Numbered from the stretch's first letter, positions 44,276 through 58,200 are shown. The stretch: DNA of 64,000 bases from Pseudocercospora fijiensis CIRAD86 (GCF_000340215.1 NW_006921541.1:2949527-3013526), one strand, 5' to 3'. Notes: a model not told the origin generated them from the sequence alone. Program-made: numbers and translations.

Positions 44276-45490
44276 AGCTAACTAATTAGGGGCAAGCAAT
44301 TGTTAGCAAAGGACAATAAGACTACACTACGATAACGGATGCGCACCGAGCGTTAATAAACGCGCTATAACTATTAACTAATCGACTGCTCTTTCGAGGA
44401 TTCTACCTCTTTACTAATACGCCCTATAGATCCCCCTCTTATTCTTTATTCTATCGAGGCCTCGAGGCCTAGGCGATCGGCGAGGGCGGTGCGTATACGC
44501 GTAGAATAGTAATAATAATAATAACGACGGCGTCTCGCCTATACTAAAGGGCGGCACGGCCAGCGCGGCTATGTTAGTAACGGTATTGCGGAGTGTATTA
44601 TTAGTAGAAGGAGGAGATTAGAAGCGAGGTAAAGTTAGCGCTAAGACGACTAGCGCCGCTATTGTTAACATTACTTACTGTTGTCGCTACGCCTACAGAC
44701 ACAACCTTACCTACACTACGAGCCTAAGGCACCTTTAATTAAAACTTTAATTAAAGCTTTAAGCCTGTTAAAGGTTTGATTAAAACTTTAAGGCCGAGTT
44801 AAAACTTTAAGCCGCTTAAAAGATTAAGTAGACTAATAGACTAACTAACTAAGGGCAAAACTATAGAGCTAAGCTAGCCGGGGTCGATCTTACGGACAAT
44901 AGGTTACTCCTCGATCTATCTAATCCTTTAAGCGAGGCGAACCTCTACTACTACACTTATAATAGCCTTTACCTATAGAAACTAGACGAGCTGTGTTTTT
45001 TGAAAAGATAAGATAAGATTGACATTTGAAGGCTACTAAACCTAGCTAACTAGGGCTAGCGAAACTACGAACAATAAGAATAATAACCCTCGGAAACGGA
45101 CAAACCCTCGGAAGCGGATATTAGTAGGTCTTTTAAGAGTAGACGCAAAGAACTCGGTACGATATTACTTAGAACGGAGGCAGGGCTGCAATACCTCGTA
45201 CGTCTACCTATTATAGTAGAGAAGACGCGCTCGTATTGTAATTGGTCGATAGTCCTTAATTCTTATAGATACATATTACTTTATAGTTTATTGTATATAG
45301 GGATAGCGTAGTTAGAGTTGTACATTGTATTGTTAGAGGTAAGGTTTGATATAGTTATATAATTAGGTAGTTAAGTGTTCAATTTAGCGCGGGCTAAGTA
45401 GCTTATTAGACCTGCTAAGTTAGTAGCAATAGAGGTTGAGACTAGGACAAAGACTAGCTATAAGGGCGCGGCCTTTAGAAGGGAAGCGTA
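44276..45490. other. Chromodomain Gypsy 3' non-coding region
   Basis: About 1.2 kb without a coherent ORF. It contains TTTAATTAAAACTTTAATTA-type repeats at 44738-44820. Inverted relatives occur in gypsy-3 (29597-30359 and 63867-64000). Confidence 0.65.
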
Positions 45491-45686
45491 TATTAGGGCT
45501 AAAGAGGCTATACGTGATTAGTATGTAACTAGGCCGAGTGAAGCTAGGGTCTTGATGCCTTAGGCAGGGCTTAGCGCTTAGCGTTAGGCTAACTCTCCTA
45601 CCTTCCTCCCTCTCCTCCTAGTTCCTTATCGAATACTACTTGTACCTACTACTACCCTATCTACCTACTAACATACCCTTCTTATA
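45491..45686 (+). repeat. Chromodomain Gypsy 3' LTR
   Basis: 196 bp, nearly identical to the 5' LTR; its TG start is RIP-changed to TA. Confidence 0.95.
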
Positions 45687-45784
45687 ATCTCGTTCTCGCT
45701 ACGGTCTCCCTATACTTAGCTTGCTTTACCCTTGCCCTTTAGCCTCTAAAGATATTTATCTACGCGTTTAGGCGACGAGGGCAT
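45687..45784 (-). pseudogene. Histone H3-like gene 2, N-terminal exon part
   Basis: Starts at ATG 45784-45782 and reads MPSSPKRVDKYL, a RIP stop, RLKGKGKAS, then DRSENEI, where the chromodomain Gypsy cuts it. The frame continues at 38526. A serine/lysine-rich tail of this length is unlike canonical H3. Confidence 0.75.
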
Positions 45785-46090
45785 ATCGGTAGGACCTAGA
45801 AAATTAATAAGTATATAATCGTAAGGAGATATTAATACTTCTTACCTTCTAGAACAAATAGTCTTCTATTAAACCGCCTTAGTAGGTTATCGTTAGATTC
45901 GAATAAAGGATAGTAGCTTAAGGAAGGGGAGGTAGCCGGCTTAGGAAGGCCCGAAGAGCCGAATCCTTAAGGCATATTTATCTTTAAGAATATAGGGAAA
46001 GGGAAGAAGGAGAGGAAGAGCGAATAGAGAATTAGAAATAGTCCGTAGGTAAGCGGGGTCGGTTACTATAGCAACTAGTCTATTTAGGTC

Positions 46091-46147
46091 CTAGGAATTC
46101 GAAATATATTTCGGATATATACCGGCTATATACGCCGGCTATATTAC
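46091..46147 (-). other. Candidate intron with CCGGC repeats, near the hAT transposase end
   Basis: Minus-strand GTAATA donor and TCCTAG acceptor; two copies of TAGCCGG inside. It follows the basic end of the transposase (KETKRLRIR). Confidence 0.5.
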
Positions 46148-47151
46148 CTTATACGTAAACGCTTCGTCTCCTTAAAGCTACTCTAAGCCTATATACGTTT
46201 CCGCTTCTCGACCTAGTATCGCCTTCTACCTCCGCCCTCCTCCTCTTCGTTATTACTAATTAGGGTTTCGCTTAGACTAAATTTCGCATTCTCTTCGCGC
46301 TCCTAGGTTTCTTCGATCTTAAGGTTTTCTAATTCCTCGATTAACTCTTTTAGTATAATCTTTAGTAACCTACCTTAGCGATTCTAGTAGAGGAGATAGT
46401 ATCGGAATACTATAATAGATTCGAAGGTAGTAGGCGAGTATATTCGATTAAAGCGGCCCTAGTAACGAGCGATACTAAAAGACCTCTTATAGCCTATACC
46501 TACGCTCGGGATAGCGAGGACGTCCCGAGCGACCGACGCTATCGTTAGAAACTTAGGCTCTAACCGCTACTATATAGCGAGAATATCGTCTCCGAATTCG
46601 TCTAGAAGACCGGTAAGATCTAGAGATTATTAGCCCTCTTTCCGAGCCTACGGGTTTATACTTACTCGCGCGCCGATAGAGATCGAACTCTTCTTTATTT
46701 ACTTTAGTAGTTGCTTCCTCTTCTGCCTCTACTTCCTACCTACGAAACAGGTATAATATCGGAGCCTTCTAAACCTTCTTTTTCTTTATAGGAGCTGTAT
46801 TTAGACTAGTTTCTTTCTAATGCTCGTAGAATATCTTTTCTAGAATAGTCTAGTAATACTTCGGCTATACCTCGTCCGCCTTCTATTCCGGCCTCTACTA
46901 GTATATATCCTTTTCTACCGGGTTAAGTAAGTACGTAACGCTATAGATATCCCCGAACGACTTAAAGGTAGCACTATAATATTTATATAACTTAGTATAG
47001 GAGGTGTCTATAGCTTTCGTTATAGCTACTTTCTAGGGAACGCTCTTCTTAGCTAGCTTAGCTACGGTTTCCTCGAGCTCGTTAAAGAGCTAGTTATAGT
47101 ATATAAAGATAAGGTAGATCGTCGGTCCTCGGGTTCTTCTAATCGTAGTAG
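46148..47151 (-). pseudogene. hAT transposase, C-terminal part (dimerisation domain)
   Basis: Continues from 59441 after GypsyL-2. Minus strand: TIRRTRGPTIYLIF, LFNELEETVAKLAKKSVP, KYYSATFKSFGDIYSVTYLL, then the conserved dimerisation block SVARDVLAIPSVGIGYKRSF, SIARY, then RFNRIYSPTTFESIIVFRYY. This is the standard hAT C-terminus (the A-x-D-x-L-A-I-P-x-x-x-x-x-x-x-R-x-F-S pattern). An acidic then basic tail follows. RIP stops are present. Confidence 0.88.
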
Positions 47152-47430
47152 TAAAGGACGGAAACTAACACTACTACTACTACTTGTAGCAATAGTATAG
47201 GCTACCGAGGGTAATATGACCTATAGCAATATAGGCAGCTATGTTTAGTAAGATAGGATAACGAGACTGTCGCTTAGGCTGTTAACTAGAGCCCTGCAAT
47301 ATAGGCATTGTAGAAGTGTGATATAAACAATGTACTATACGAGGTTGATGCCCTATCTACTATATAGAAGGAGGCCTCTTATATAGGCTTAAAACTAGCC
47401 TATAGGTATAGGGCCGGTTACTAGCTAATA
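47152..47430 (-). repeat. GypsyL-2 LTR, left
   Basis: 279 bp, partner of 59162-59440. Confidence 0.94.
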
Positions 47431-47537
47431 TCCCTCCCTTTCTTCGTGTCTAACTAGATACGCTTTATATTGCGCGCTTAAAACAAACATGTATGCGTCC
47501 TTAGCGTTCTTAGCTAAGGCTATTTTTAGAACTCCGC

Positions 47538-47561
47538 AATAATACCCCCGGGGTAGCATTA
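47538..47561. repeat. Palindromic motif, GypsyL-2 site 1
   Basis: AATACCCCCGGGGTAGCATT, after the ORF A stop. Confidence 0.75.
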
Positions 47562-47618
47562 ATCCTAGATACTATAATTATTTAAAAACAACTTCCTAAG
47601 TAATACTATATAGACCTA

Positions 47619-50354
47619 CTATTGCTTTAACGCGCTGTAATCCTTACTAGCAATAACCTTATCTACTAGTCGGTTCTCGAAATCTCCTCCGTATACGTTA
47701 AAGCTATTAGTACCGAAGTACTGTCCCTCGTAGAAAGCTTAATTAACGAGGAGGTTAGTAGCCTTTTCCTTCGTAGCATTCTCCTAATCGTGTAGATATT
47801 CCTTAAGTCCCTCGTTATTAAGCTAGAGGATCTGTTTAACTTCGTTCTAAACATCGTAACTTAACTAAGGAATCCTACTAACTAGGGCGTCGGAGATGTA
47901 ACTAAGGCCTTCGACTAAGATAGCGGTAGGGAAGGGGAACGGTACGAAGGTGTTTGAACCTAGAAGGGCGGCTAGATTGCGGTGCGCCTTAGCAACCTCG
48001 GCGACGGTTAAGTTGTCGTAACCCTTAATCTTAGTGCCGTCGATAACGCAAGAGTAGCCTAGGTTAATTAATATACGGTTGCTCTTAGTCTTTAGATTAC
48101 TATATAGTAGGTATAGCATCTAAATAGAGACTTCGCACTCCTTTAGAGGGTTAAGGATCTACTCCGCCTTACGCCCCTTACTATTAGGCTAACTATCGAA
48201 TATATAGTCGAGGTCGTCGTCGGTAAGGTGCTTATTAGTAAGCTTGCCGATCTTGCTTAGCGGGACTAGGCTACGAGCCTTAAGCTTCTTAACCTAGTTC
48301 GCAAAGACCTTAGGCTAATGTATGCCTTCGACAATAGTAGAGTAACTAGTCTTATCCTTAGATATAAGACAGACCTTAATACGTAGGTAACTAGCACCCT
48401 CGCTAGCTACGAGCTTAACTATATCTTGTCCGAGACGAGCAGACTCCTTAGAAGGACAGTTGTTATAAGTACCGCCAACCTTAAAGAACTTAGTAGGCTT
48501 AGGGACAGAGATAAGCTTATATACGTAATTAGGTCGAAGGGCGATAGCTAAGAGCTATAGGGCAGGGTGCTAGCGGACGATTTAGTTACTTATACTATAA
48601 GTTTAAAGGGCATTGCGGCCTTCCTACTTAGACTTAGGCATCGTACGTATATACTAAAGGTATATTTTAAACTCCTCCTATATTAGGTCGATAAGGAAAG
48701 GAAGATATACTCTACGAGGCTCTTACAACTAGCTAAAGACTTAAGGGAAGATAGCATTGCTAGTCTAGCGAAAGCGGTCGAAGGAAGTGCCTTAGCTAAG
48801 GATGCCGGTAACGAACTTGCTCTAGCGATCCGTTAGCGTAAGGGCGCGAGTAATAGTACTAGTAGGGTTGAACGCGTAGAGTCCTAGAGATATCGGGGCG
48901 GTAATAGGGCGTCTAGGAAACTAGTCCGTATAGGCCTAATCGGCCTTAAGGGTAGCGAAGGCGTCTTAATTAGGAACCTCGCGACTAATCTTTAATAGGC
49001 GGCCGACGAGGACAATCGCCTTAGCACTAGCATAGAGACTATAGACCTTAGCGGCCTTCTTAATATAGTTAGTATATATAGAGAACGGCTCTTCTCCTAG
49101 CTTGCTAAGGTCGTCGAGCTATTAATAAATAGATAGGGCGGTAGGAGCTTCGCCTATATCGGCTTTAGGAACTATATCGATCTTAGTAATAAGGTGCGTA
49201 ATAGAGTCGCCCTTATAAGAACTATAGATGTTCTTAGTTAATAGGATCGGCGAGAGCCCTCTATCTCTACGCTCGCTAAAGGAGCCTTCGGAGGAGATAT
49301 CTTCTAGTAGTGCATCTAGTATATTAACATCCGAGTTACTATAGTTAGTACTATAGTTAGCCCTAGAAGGGGCGCTATACTTCTTAGTAGCCTTGCGGAG
49401 GGCCTAGCGAGTATACAATACCTTCTTACGCGCTGCTTCGGCCTTAGCGCGCTCGTCCTTAACTTCCTAAGGGACCTTACGGTTACGGGTCGAGCGACGG
49501 TCTTAAGCCTACATCTCTATAGCGAGCGCGAGACTAGTAGCCGTATCGGCCTCTATTTCTAGGCGAAGAGCCTTTCGTTTAAGGATATTAACGATAGGAG
49601 CCTCTTAACCTTTAACAATAAAACCTATACTATTAATGCGATAGCCCTTCTCTTTTAGTAGATCCTTAGTTGTCTATATATTAAGATCGATCTAGACAAT
49701 TACATCGTAGTGCCGCTTCTAGTAGGATGTCGTAAAGTCGTTAAGCGTAAAGGATAAGTTAAGTAACTGCTTGCCTACCTTCTTACTAGCGGTAGATATA
49801 CGATAGATTATAGTGCGGGAAAGGTACTCGGCGCCTTAACGACGGACCTTATACTTATTAACGAACGAAGAGACCTGCTTAGCACGCTCTTGTCTACCGT
49901 AGGCGAAGTTAACAAGGCTCTTAGGAAGACTGCTTAGTCCTCCCTAATATTCGAAGGCCTAGTCGAGGGTCTTAAAGCGTAAGCGAATCTAGGTACCGGC
50001 CGTCTCGAGGCTATAGACGATAGGAAAGGCTTATTCGATATCTATATCGTTAAGGACCTCGCGCTTAAAGACACGCTTACCGATAGACTAACGCAAGTTG
50101 TTTATACCGTACGCAACTAAGATAGTAGCCTTCTTAATATTCCTATTAATAACGCGTAGTAGGGTGCGAGCGTTCTAGATCTTCTCTTAAGGGTCTTTAA
50201 GGGCGGTAACGATCTAGAAGTAGTGCTCGAGGCTAGTTATAGTAGCTAAGGCGCTATCGGAGGGGGCTTCGATCGGGACTAGTACGCCTAGGTTTAGGGC
50301 TCGTAGGTTGCTACTACTACTAGTACCTAGCGGATTTAGGGCGCCGGAAGATAT
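47619..50354 (-). pseudogene. GypsyL-2 ORF A (unknown, 912 codons)
   Basis: Same ORF as 892-3618. The C-terminal region has the longest open stretch (47865-48119), reading YLLYSNLKTKSNRILINLGY and LTVAEVAKAHRNLAALLGSN. Its retention at near-equal length in two copies shows it is a stable part of the element. Confidence 0.68.
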
Positions 50355-50777
50355 CTTAGTCGACCGGAGCGGAAAGGAGTTAGTAACGAGCTTACAAAAA
50401 CGTTCGTAGCTTGTTAATAATAATTAAAGGGTTTAGATAGAAGGAGGGGGAGGGGTAGGCGGTAGTAAGTTAGTTAGTATTCGAGTAGAAGAAAGAGCTT
50501 AGAAGGCTCGCCTTAAATAGGGTGCGAAGGTAGCGTAGTCCGTATATTCCGGTAAAGCAAACGGATAACGATTATATATAGATCCTAAAAGTAAAGCTAT
50601 ATACGAGACTCCTTTGTTAGTAGGGCGGCTAAAGTTTAACAATCGATCTAGCTAATTGCTAGTAGCGACTACGCGCCTTTATTAACCTCTAGCTTTCGTA
50701 GATTCCCGCGTACTCGAAATGTAACTAGTTAGTTCGAGTACCTAGTAGTAATCTATAGTAGTGAGGCTAGCGGGACT

Positions 50778-50801
50778 AATAATACCCCCGGGGTAGCATT
50801 A
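50778..50801. repeat. Palindromic motif, GypsyL-2 site 2
   Basis: AATACCCCCGGGGTAGCATT, upstream of ORF A. Confidence 0.75.
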
Positions 50802-51201
50802 GCTTTTCTCTAGAGATGCTCGGTAATTAGGAGCAAATCGCCTAGGCCTAGCGCAGCTTATATTAGCCTATAGCACTGTCGTTATAGATGCAGCATTACC
50901 TTTTATAGTAGCAGGTATATAAACGTAGCCCGTGCGTTCTTCTTTCTTCTAGACACTAAGCTTAGCGGCCTAAGGTCCCTATTCTTAGAGGCTATAGGCC
51001 TAGGTTGCTACGTCTATCTAAGAGCTAGGAAGGGAGAGGGATCCTCCCTTTCTTAGTGTCCTACGTAGCTAGTGCTAATTAGGGCAGGAACATCCTCTAG
51101 TAGAGTATCTTGTTATCGTTGTCACTTAAGGAAGGTTGCTAGAGTCTAGGAATCTAGAGGGAAGTAGTCCTAGAAGGGTAGAGGGGTTAGGTTCGGCTAT
51201 C

Positions 51202-51234
51202 TTCCTAATGCTACCCCCGGGATATTATTAGGAA
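51202..51234. repeat. Palindromic motif, GypsyL-2 site 3
   Basis: Arms TTCCTAAT and ATTAGGAA. At the matching GypsyL-1 site they are CTTCCGAAT and ATTCGGAAG; pairing is kept in both. Confidence 0.8.
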
Positions 51235-51497
51235 AACACGCCTCGTACAGTTCTATCTAAGGAAACAAGAGCGAAGGAATAAAGTTATAGCAATATTAAT
51301 CGAAGGTAAAGGTAAAAGCAAAAGACAACAATAGGATAAACTAAAAGCAATAAACGAGAGTATAAACATTAGTAGGAACGGATAGTAGGTAAGGACTAAA
51401 GGTATAGGGCGGCGTTATATTAATAGCGCGGAGAACGATTGATAAGGGTAAGGAAGCAACGCAGTAGAGGCAGATAGAGGTAAGGAAAAGCAAGCAA

Positions 51498-54400
51498 TTA
51501 TTTAGTCTCGGGGTCGTCTAGCTATAATTCTAGGCGGTCTTTATCGCTAGACTAGTTAGGTTCCTCGGAGTTAGAGTTAGATAGCTAGAAGTCTAGTTTA
51601 CTATTGGAATCGGAATTAATATCGGAAACGCTCTATATATAGTTAATCCGTATATAACCCTCCCTTTGTTCTTAAGTTATTCCTAATAGCTTACTAAGAC
51701 GAATCTAGGGATAGGTATAGTTCTTAGGTAGAATAGGATCTATAATAGCGGTAGGATCCTCCTCCCGATAGGCATCTAAGGACGGTAGAGGGTCCGTAGA
51801 GGCACTAACTTCCTCCTCGGTCGGCGGAGGGCGGGCAGGTTCGCGTAACTTAACGATCTTCTTTAGATTAGCCCGAGGGTAGGAGTGCTTTAAGGTAGCA
51901 CTATCTAGCTCCTAAAGAAGGTATACGGAACCCGAGTAAAGGACCTCCTTTACTCTATAAGGACCCTTCTACTTAAAGGCTAGCTTATAAGAGTAACTAT
52001 ACTTTAGCTCGGACTAGTATAGAAGGACTATATCGCTAACCTTTAGAGGCTCCTAGTTAATAGCATTATAGTCGTCGAAATACTGCTTAGCCTCCTTACG
52101 AAGGCGACGTTGTCGAGCAAGACCCTCTTAAGAAGTCGTAGATATATCCTTAAGAGCCTTAGCCCGTAGGGCAAGAAGGTCTACCCTAGTACGAACAGAC
52201 CCCTAATCGTAAACGCCGTGCGTACGGTAGGACAATTTAATAGGAAGAACGGCGTCCCTTCCAATTATAAGTTCCGCTAGTATAAGTCTAGTCGTATCGA
52301 TAATAGTAGTTCGGTCCGCCTAGAGAAGGGCTAGGACGCGGGTAGAAATAGGAACTAATCTGTCGCTACTATTAGTTATCTTAGACAGGGCATTAATTAA
52401 CGACCGATAGCCGCGCTTAATAATAGTATTCGACTAGGGATAGTACGGGGAGATACGAACGTTCTTAGCCCCGTACGAAATAAGTAGCGCTTGAACCTCC
52501 TTAGCTATATTGTTCGTAGCGTTGTCTAAGATAACCTCGTAAGGTGTTCCCTAGCGGCAAAACAGATCCTTAAATAGGAAGGTAGCTATATTACGGGCAT
52601 TGATAGTACCGCAACCTTTATAGAAATAATAGGCCTCCGGCTATCGAGAAAGACCCTCTCGAATAATATATAGGCTATTGTTGCGGCTAAGATAGACCCT
52701 ATCGCTATACTACCGCTCCCCGACTAACTAGATAGTAGGGATACGTAGCTCTCCTAGACGCCGGTAGCTGTTCCTAAAGTTATACTTAGGATAGCTCTTA
52801 TAGTAGCGGGAGACATTAGCCTATACGCCGTCCTACTAGTAGCGTCGACGAAGGACGTCGAAGGTGCCCTCCGCCGCCCGGTAGCCGAGCTTATCGTAAA
52901 CGGAGCGAAGGATTTCTTATCGGGCTACTAGATCGTTAATAATACGCTAGAGCGGTGCATTAATTATAGCCTGTCGCTAAAGGATGCGATCTTTAATAAG
53001 GAACCTCCGAGAATAGCGAATAATACGACGGTATTAACTCCTTAATAGACTAGGAGCTCTCTTCGTATAAGTAAGGAAGTAGGCGATATTATAGGAGTCG
53101 TCGGAGTAGACCCTATTAAGGATATTATCCCTACCTAGTTCGCCCGCCTTAGTATCGTCCTAGTCCTCGCCGTTAGTAGTAGGGCCGTCGTTAGGCTAGT
53201 TACTAGGTTTGTCGTCGGTAGTAGACCTAGTAATTACCGGCATAGTATTAATATAGAAGGCAGTAAAGAAGGTACGGTTAATAACCGCGTCGACATCCTC
53301 TTCTTCTATTATCTCGGCGATGTCTTCTTCTATAGCAGGCCTTCTAGAAAGGCTATCCGGTCTAGTGTGCTTCTTACTAGAAACATAGAAGACGTCGAAA
53401 TCAAACAAATAGATCTAGGCAACCTACCGAGCTATCGTAGAGTTAGGTAGGTCGGAGGCTGCACGGTTAAGTTAATAGACTAGCGTCTAAGCGTCGACTT
53501 CTAGGCGAAAGAACACTCTAAAGAGCTAAGGTCGGAACTTCTTAAGAGCCTTATAGACACTAAGGCACTCTCGCTTGCTAGTATCGTATTAGGCCTCGAT
53601 AGGTTTCTATAGACCGGACTCGTACCGGACAGGGTAACGTAAAGAGGGCTCCTTACGATTATACTATATTAGTATCTCGCTATAGCCTTCCTCGCTCGAG
53701 TCGACAGTAACAATTAGTAGACCTACGCCTTCCGAGTAGTTAATAGAGGTAAGCGTAGGCGCGCTAACAAGTGCCTTAGTAACCTTATCCTTAGCGGCTT
53801 AGTAAACGGAGGTCTATTTAAACTCTGTATCCTTCTTAAGTAAGGCGTATAGAGGCTTGTATACTAACGCAAAGTTTTCGACCTAGATATAGAAGTAGGA
53901 GACTACTCTAAGCTAGATCCGGACATCTTTCTAATAGGTAGGGTCTAGCTAGGATACAATCTTTAGGACCCGTATATTGTTAGGATAGCGGCCGTTCTTA
54001 TTAGTTACAAACCCGACAATGTTTATTCGTTTGTATAGGAGCTAAAGCTTCTCCCTATATACTGTTAGGTTAGCTCGCTCTAGGTCGCAGAGGATACTAT
54101 CGAGATTCTAAATATATTCGAGAAAGAACCTACGGATACTAGGCTCTACTTCTTTATTATCGTACCTAGTTTTAGGGCCCTTAATGCCGATGTCGTTAAG
54201 GAAAGGCATCGCTATATAGGAGATATAGGCCGCGAGGACTTAGTTTATAATGCGAACGAACTAGGCTACGGAGTTAGTTGCCCCTTATAGAAGGGTAGTT
54301 TGTCTATATAGCCTAAGAGGTGTCTCGAAACTAGTAAGGTCGCGGCTATTAGGATAGAGAGGGATCTAGTCGTAGCCCGAGAAAACATTAACTAGTAAGG

Positions 54401-55215
54401 CTATAATACAGTTAGCAAAAGCTTCCGAGAACCTATTAGTCTCCGGAGGGAGGTTAGCATCTCTAATCGTAACTACGTTGAACTTTTATATAGCGTTAAT
54501 TAGACGGTACTTCTTTAGTTCCCTAAGAGCTGTCTTTTTCTAAACTAGGAAGTATAGGTTGCGATACGAGGCATAGGAAGGCTCTAAGGTGCTAGCCTTT
54601 ACACGCTACCGTATTATGTCCTTAACTACACCTCTTAGGCTTAGGTTTAGCTTAAACCCTAGGTAAGCCTAAGGCTTATACTCGATCGTTCGGATCCTCT
54701 ATAGAGGGGCAACCTCCGGGTTAATCCTACCTAGATGCGTAAAGTTATATGCTAACACGGCTTCGCGGTTATATAGAAGCTCGTATAGCAAATCTAGTTT
54801 AAGATCCGAAAGCTCGATACTAGGTTTGATGTTCGCTAGTCTCTCCGGCGTTAGCCTCGATCCCCTAGGAATAGCGGAGAACTTTTTAGTAATGTACCTC
54901 TAGTCGTATAGACTATCCCTAGGTATTAATATCGCTTCGCGGTTAAGGCACTTTTGTCGCTAGTTAGGATTCCCGCTAGGATTAGACCTATCGGTTATGT
55001 GTACGCTGCCTTTTACGGGCTTAATCTTATTAGCTACCCTCTTATATAGGGTATATATACTAACCGCTAGTAATACCCGAGCTCTCTCTCTTTAACGTTA
55101 GGCCCGGAGATTAGCGTAATAGAATAGCGCGTAAACTTTATTAGAAGTCTCCTTTAGTCGGTAGGTATACAGCTAGTAATCCTAATTTATAATTCCGGCG
55201 AAAACGTTAGATTCC
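51498..55215 (-). pseudogene. GypsyL-2 pol
   Basis: Collinear with 4748-8470. The RNase H end reads FDVFYVSSKKHTRPDSLSRR near 53.35 kb. Stop TAA 51498-51500. Same domain order, inactive by RIP. Confidence 0.88.
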
Positions 55216-58200
55216 TAATAACACCCCCCGGGGTAGCATTAGCTCGGCGTTCTAATTAGTTAGTTCGGATTCGGGTAGATCCGCTTCCGGCGGCGATGCC
55301 TACGACAGCATTATTACCGAGATTCGTATACTAGGTAGTCGTTGCACTGTTATACTCGCTGTCGCTTCGAGCATTCGTCTCCTTAGTGTAGAGCCTAGAA
55401 ACTAGCCTTATCGTACGGAGCGGCGTACCTCTAGATATAACCTATTTAAGCTATATTAACTTATAGCGTAGATTGCCGGTCTTACAACCGCGCTATAGCG
55501 TTTCCCGAAGAGCGCTTAGAAGCAGTAAGGATATCCTCGTAGGACTTATAGCTAGTATTTCCGATATAACTAGTAAATACGACTCGGTTGCCCTTCTAGT
55601 TAGCGATAGTTCCTTCCTAGGAGCTATCGTCGTAGTTACGCTAGACACCCCGGGTTATGCGAGACTATAGTCGACCTAGAATAATTAGCGTATTCGGGTT
55701 AGCGGCAATCTAGAAGGTAAAAGAAAAGCATATACCGAAAGCGTCTACTATAACATTATAGTAGGTACCTACTAGCGCAACCTCCCTATTTACTCCCTAT
55801 ATGCTAAGGGAAATATCTCTATTTATTAGCAGTCGGAGCTGTTTAGCCTAGCGCTTACTTATAATAAGTAACTCTAAACTATTATTAAGCATTGCTAGCA
55901 ACTACTAACTATAGCTTCCGATAGTAACTTAAATGTAGATAGCGGGAACGACGGCAAAGGAACGGGTAACTGCGGAAAGGTCTATATTATTAGGGATAGA
56001 GTAAAGTTCCTTAGGTCGAGGAGGTCCTACTCGACCGATTTGTTAGCTAGTAAATCGGACAGCCTTAATAGAAACTGAAACCGAAGCAGAGTCGGTATTA
56101 TTATTATCCCCTCGGCCTATCTCCTTAATCCCCTCTTCGTTAGTATTATCGATAGTCTCCTAGCTCTCGTAGGCTACTAATTCGCCTTCTACTAACTCTA
56201 GGGCCCCTAAAAATTTAGGAAGGAACTATAGGGAAGAGACGTCGATATAGTCCTCTCGCCCCTATTTACGTCGGAGGGCTATAAGGTCTTTTATAAAGGT
56301 AGTATCGTTAGGAATCCGGCTCTAGAATAGGTTAGTAGGCAAACTGTATACTAGAAGCTCCCCTATAGACACGTTAGACTTGAGGTCTAGGAACTATAAA
56401 GCCTAGAAGAGAGTATTTGCCTTTGTATCGTAAGAGTTAGTAGGCCCGGTACTATACTTCTTTATATACCTATTAAAGCGAAAGCTCTTTAGGTCGGCTA
56501 ACTTTCGTTTGTAGGCCGGCGGGTTAGCCGGGCCTAGGGTACTACTAAGGTCGGTAGTAGCATCCTCTATATCGATATCCGGAGTCTCTAGGACCTCCGG
56601 AGAGGCTATACTAGCTCGGGTTACACGGTCTTTAGCTGTCTAGAGTGTCTTAGTCTTAGCGACTAATTCTCGCTGTTTCTTAGCCTTATTAGCTGCCTGC
56701 TTCTTAAGTATCCTAGTAGGGGCTACCGCACTAGGGCGGGTAGGGTTCTACGGGCTCTTGCCCTTGCCCTAGGACTAGGCTTAGGACGACTGAGTTTAGG
56801 ACCTTATAGCAGCGTAGATATCTATACTGTTCTTAGTAACCGCGTAAACATTAGTAACTGCGTCCGGGTCCTAAGATATAAAGTTGACTTTAATAGGCTT
56901 AGTAGTACTATCGCTACTCTACTCCTTAACCTGTTTTACTCTAACCTTCTAAGTTTCTCGTTTAGCAATAGCAGCGAGGGTACTATTCCTAGTATCCTTA
57001 AACTCGATCTTGCTACTATACTTCTTCTCTAGAAGACTCCTAAGTTAGGGCAGCTTCGGAGCTCTACGATCCTACTCGAAGTTAATCTTGTCGCCGGTAT
57101 CGGTATAGTAGAACCGACTATTTACTTGTATAACGAGCTTCCTCTTAAGAAGCTCCTTCTAGATAGGGTAGTCTAATTAAATATGTTTAAAACCGCCGTA
57201 TATCTAGCACTTGCTATCTAAGTTAGAATAGATCTTCCGTATAGCGTAGACGTTAACTAAAGGGGCCTTAGGGTAGTTAGGATCGGAGACCTAGTAGACT
57301 AGTAGTACATCCTTTAGTATACTAGTATTAAGGACCTCCCTAACTCGCTATAGTACTTTCGTATTAAGGTTAAGCTAGGCTAGGGATTTAGCTAAGTCCG
57401 CAACGTCCTAAGAATGCTTAGTAACGGTAGGAGTTACGGTACTAGGACTACTTTGCGATTTAGGAAGAAACTTAGGCCCTCTAGTTCCCGAGGTATCGTT
57501 CCTTACCTAGGCTAGGTTATTCCGGTCCTCGCCGTAAATAAACTTCTTTGCGTTAGCGGAGCTGTTAATGTCGTCCTTAATAGCCTCTAGGACCTCTTTA
57601 TACTTCCTAAAGGTCTCGGGATTGGCTTCGCTAAGCTTATAGCGACGGAAGACACGCTTAGCTATAGACTACGGCAACCCTTTAAGGAGTAGCCTCGTTC
57701 TCTAAGAATTCTCGAGGTCCTACTAGTCGATACCGTCCGCTAACTTAACAAACTCGCGGACGTACTCCTTTAGGTCGTTATCTTCGGTACGCCTCTCTAT
57801 ATAGAGGTTCTTAAGCTACGTACGACTGCCTTTAATGCGACGGCTATCGCGATCCCGATACTCCCTTATAAAGGCCTACTTAAAGACCTCCTAGTCGGTA
57901 TTAGACTTGTCGTCCTTTTCTAGGTAGCTAACTAGGGTTCTAAGGGTTCGGTAAAGCTTAGTAATAGTAGTCCTCGTAAGGGACCGGACCTTGTACTAGT
58001 CCGACTCCTCTTCGAGTCCGTACTCGGCTAAGTTGTCCTTAAAGCGTTCTACGTACGCCGTAGCGTTCTACCCTTCGAACAAAGGGTTCCTACTGCTTCC
58101 CGGCTCTAGCGGGCGACGCCTATTCTAACGGAGAAGGTCAGTTTGCCCTTAAATTATCTTTATAACGACATTATAGAGGGCCTCGGGCGTAGAAGGCTCG

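Larger units (their letters stand above)
38527..45686 (+). mobile_element. Chromodomain Ty3/Gypsy element (chromovirus type), inserted in H3-2
   Basis: 7160 bp with 196 bp LTRs at 38527-38722 and 45491-45686. A perfect 5 bp duplication ATCTC lies at 38522-38526 and 45687-45691. The left LTR keeps its TG start. It encodes gag with a zinc knuckle, protease, RT, RNase H, integrase and a C-terminal chromodomain on the plus strand. A long non-coding 3' region (44.28-45.49 kb) follows. gypsy-3 is an inverted relative. RIP is milder than in GypsyL, with open stretches of up to 124 codons. Confidence 0.95.
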
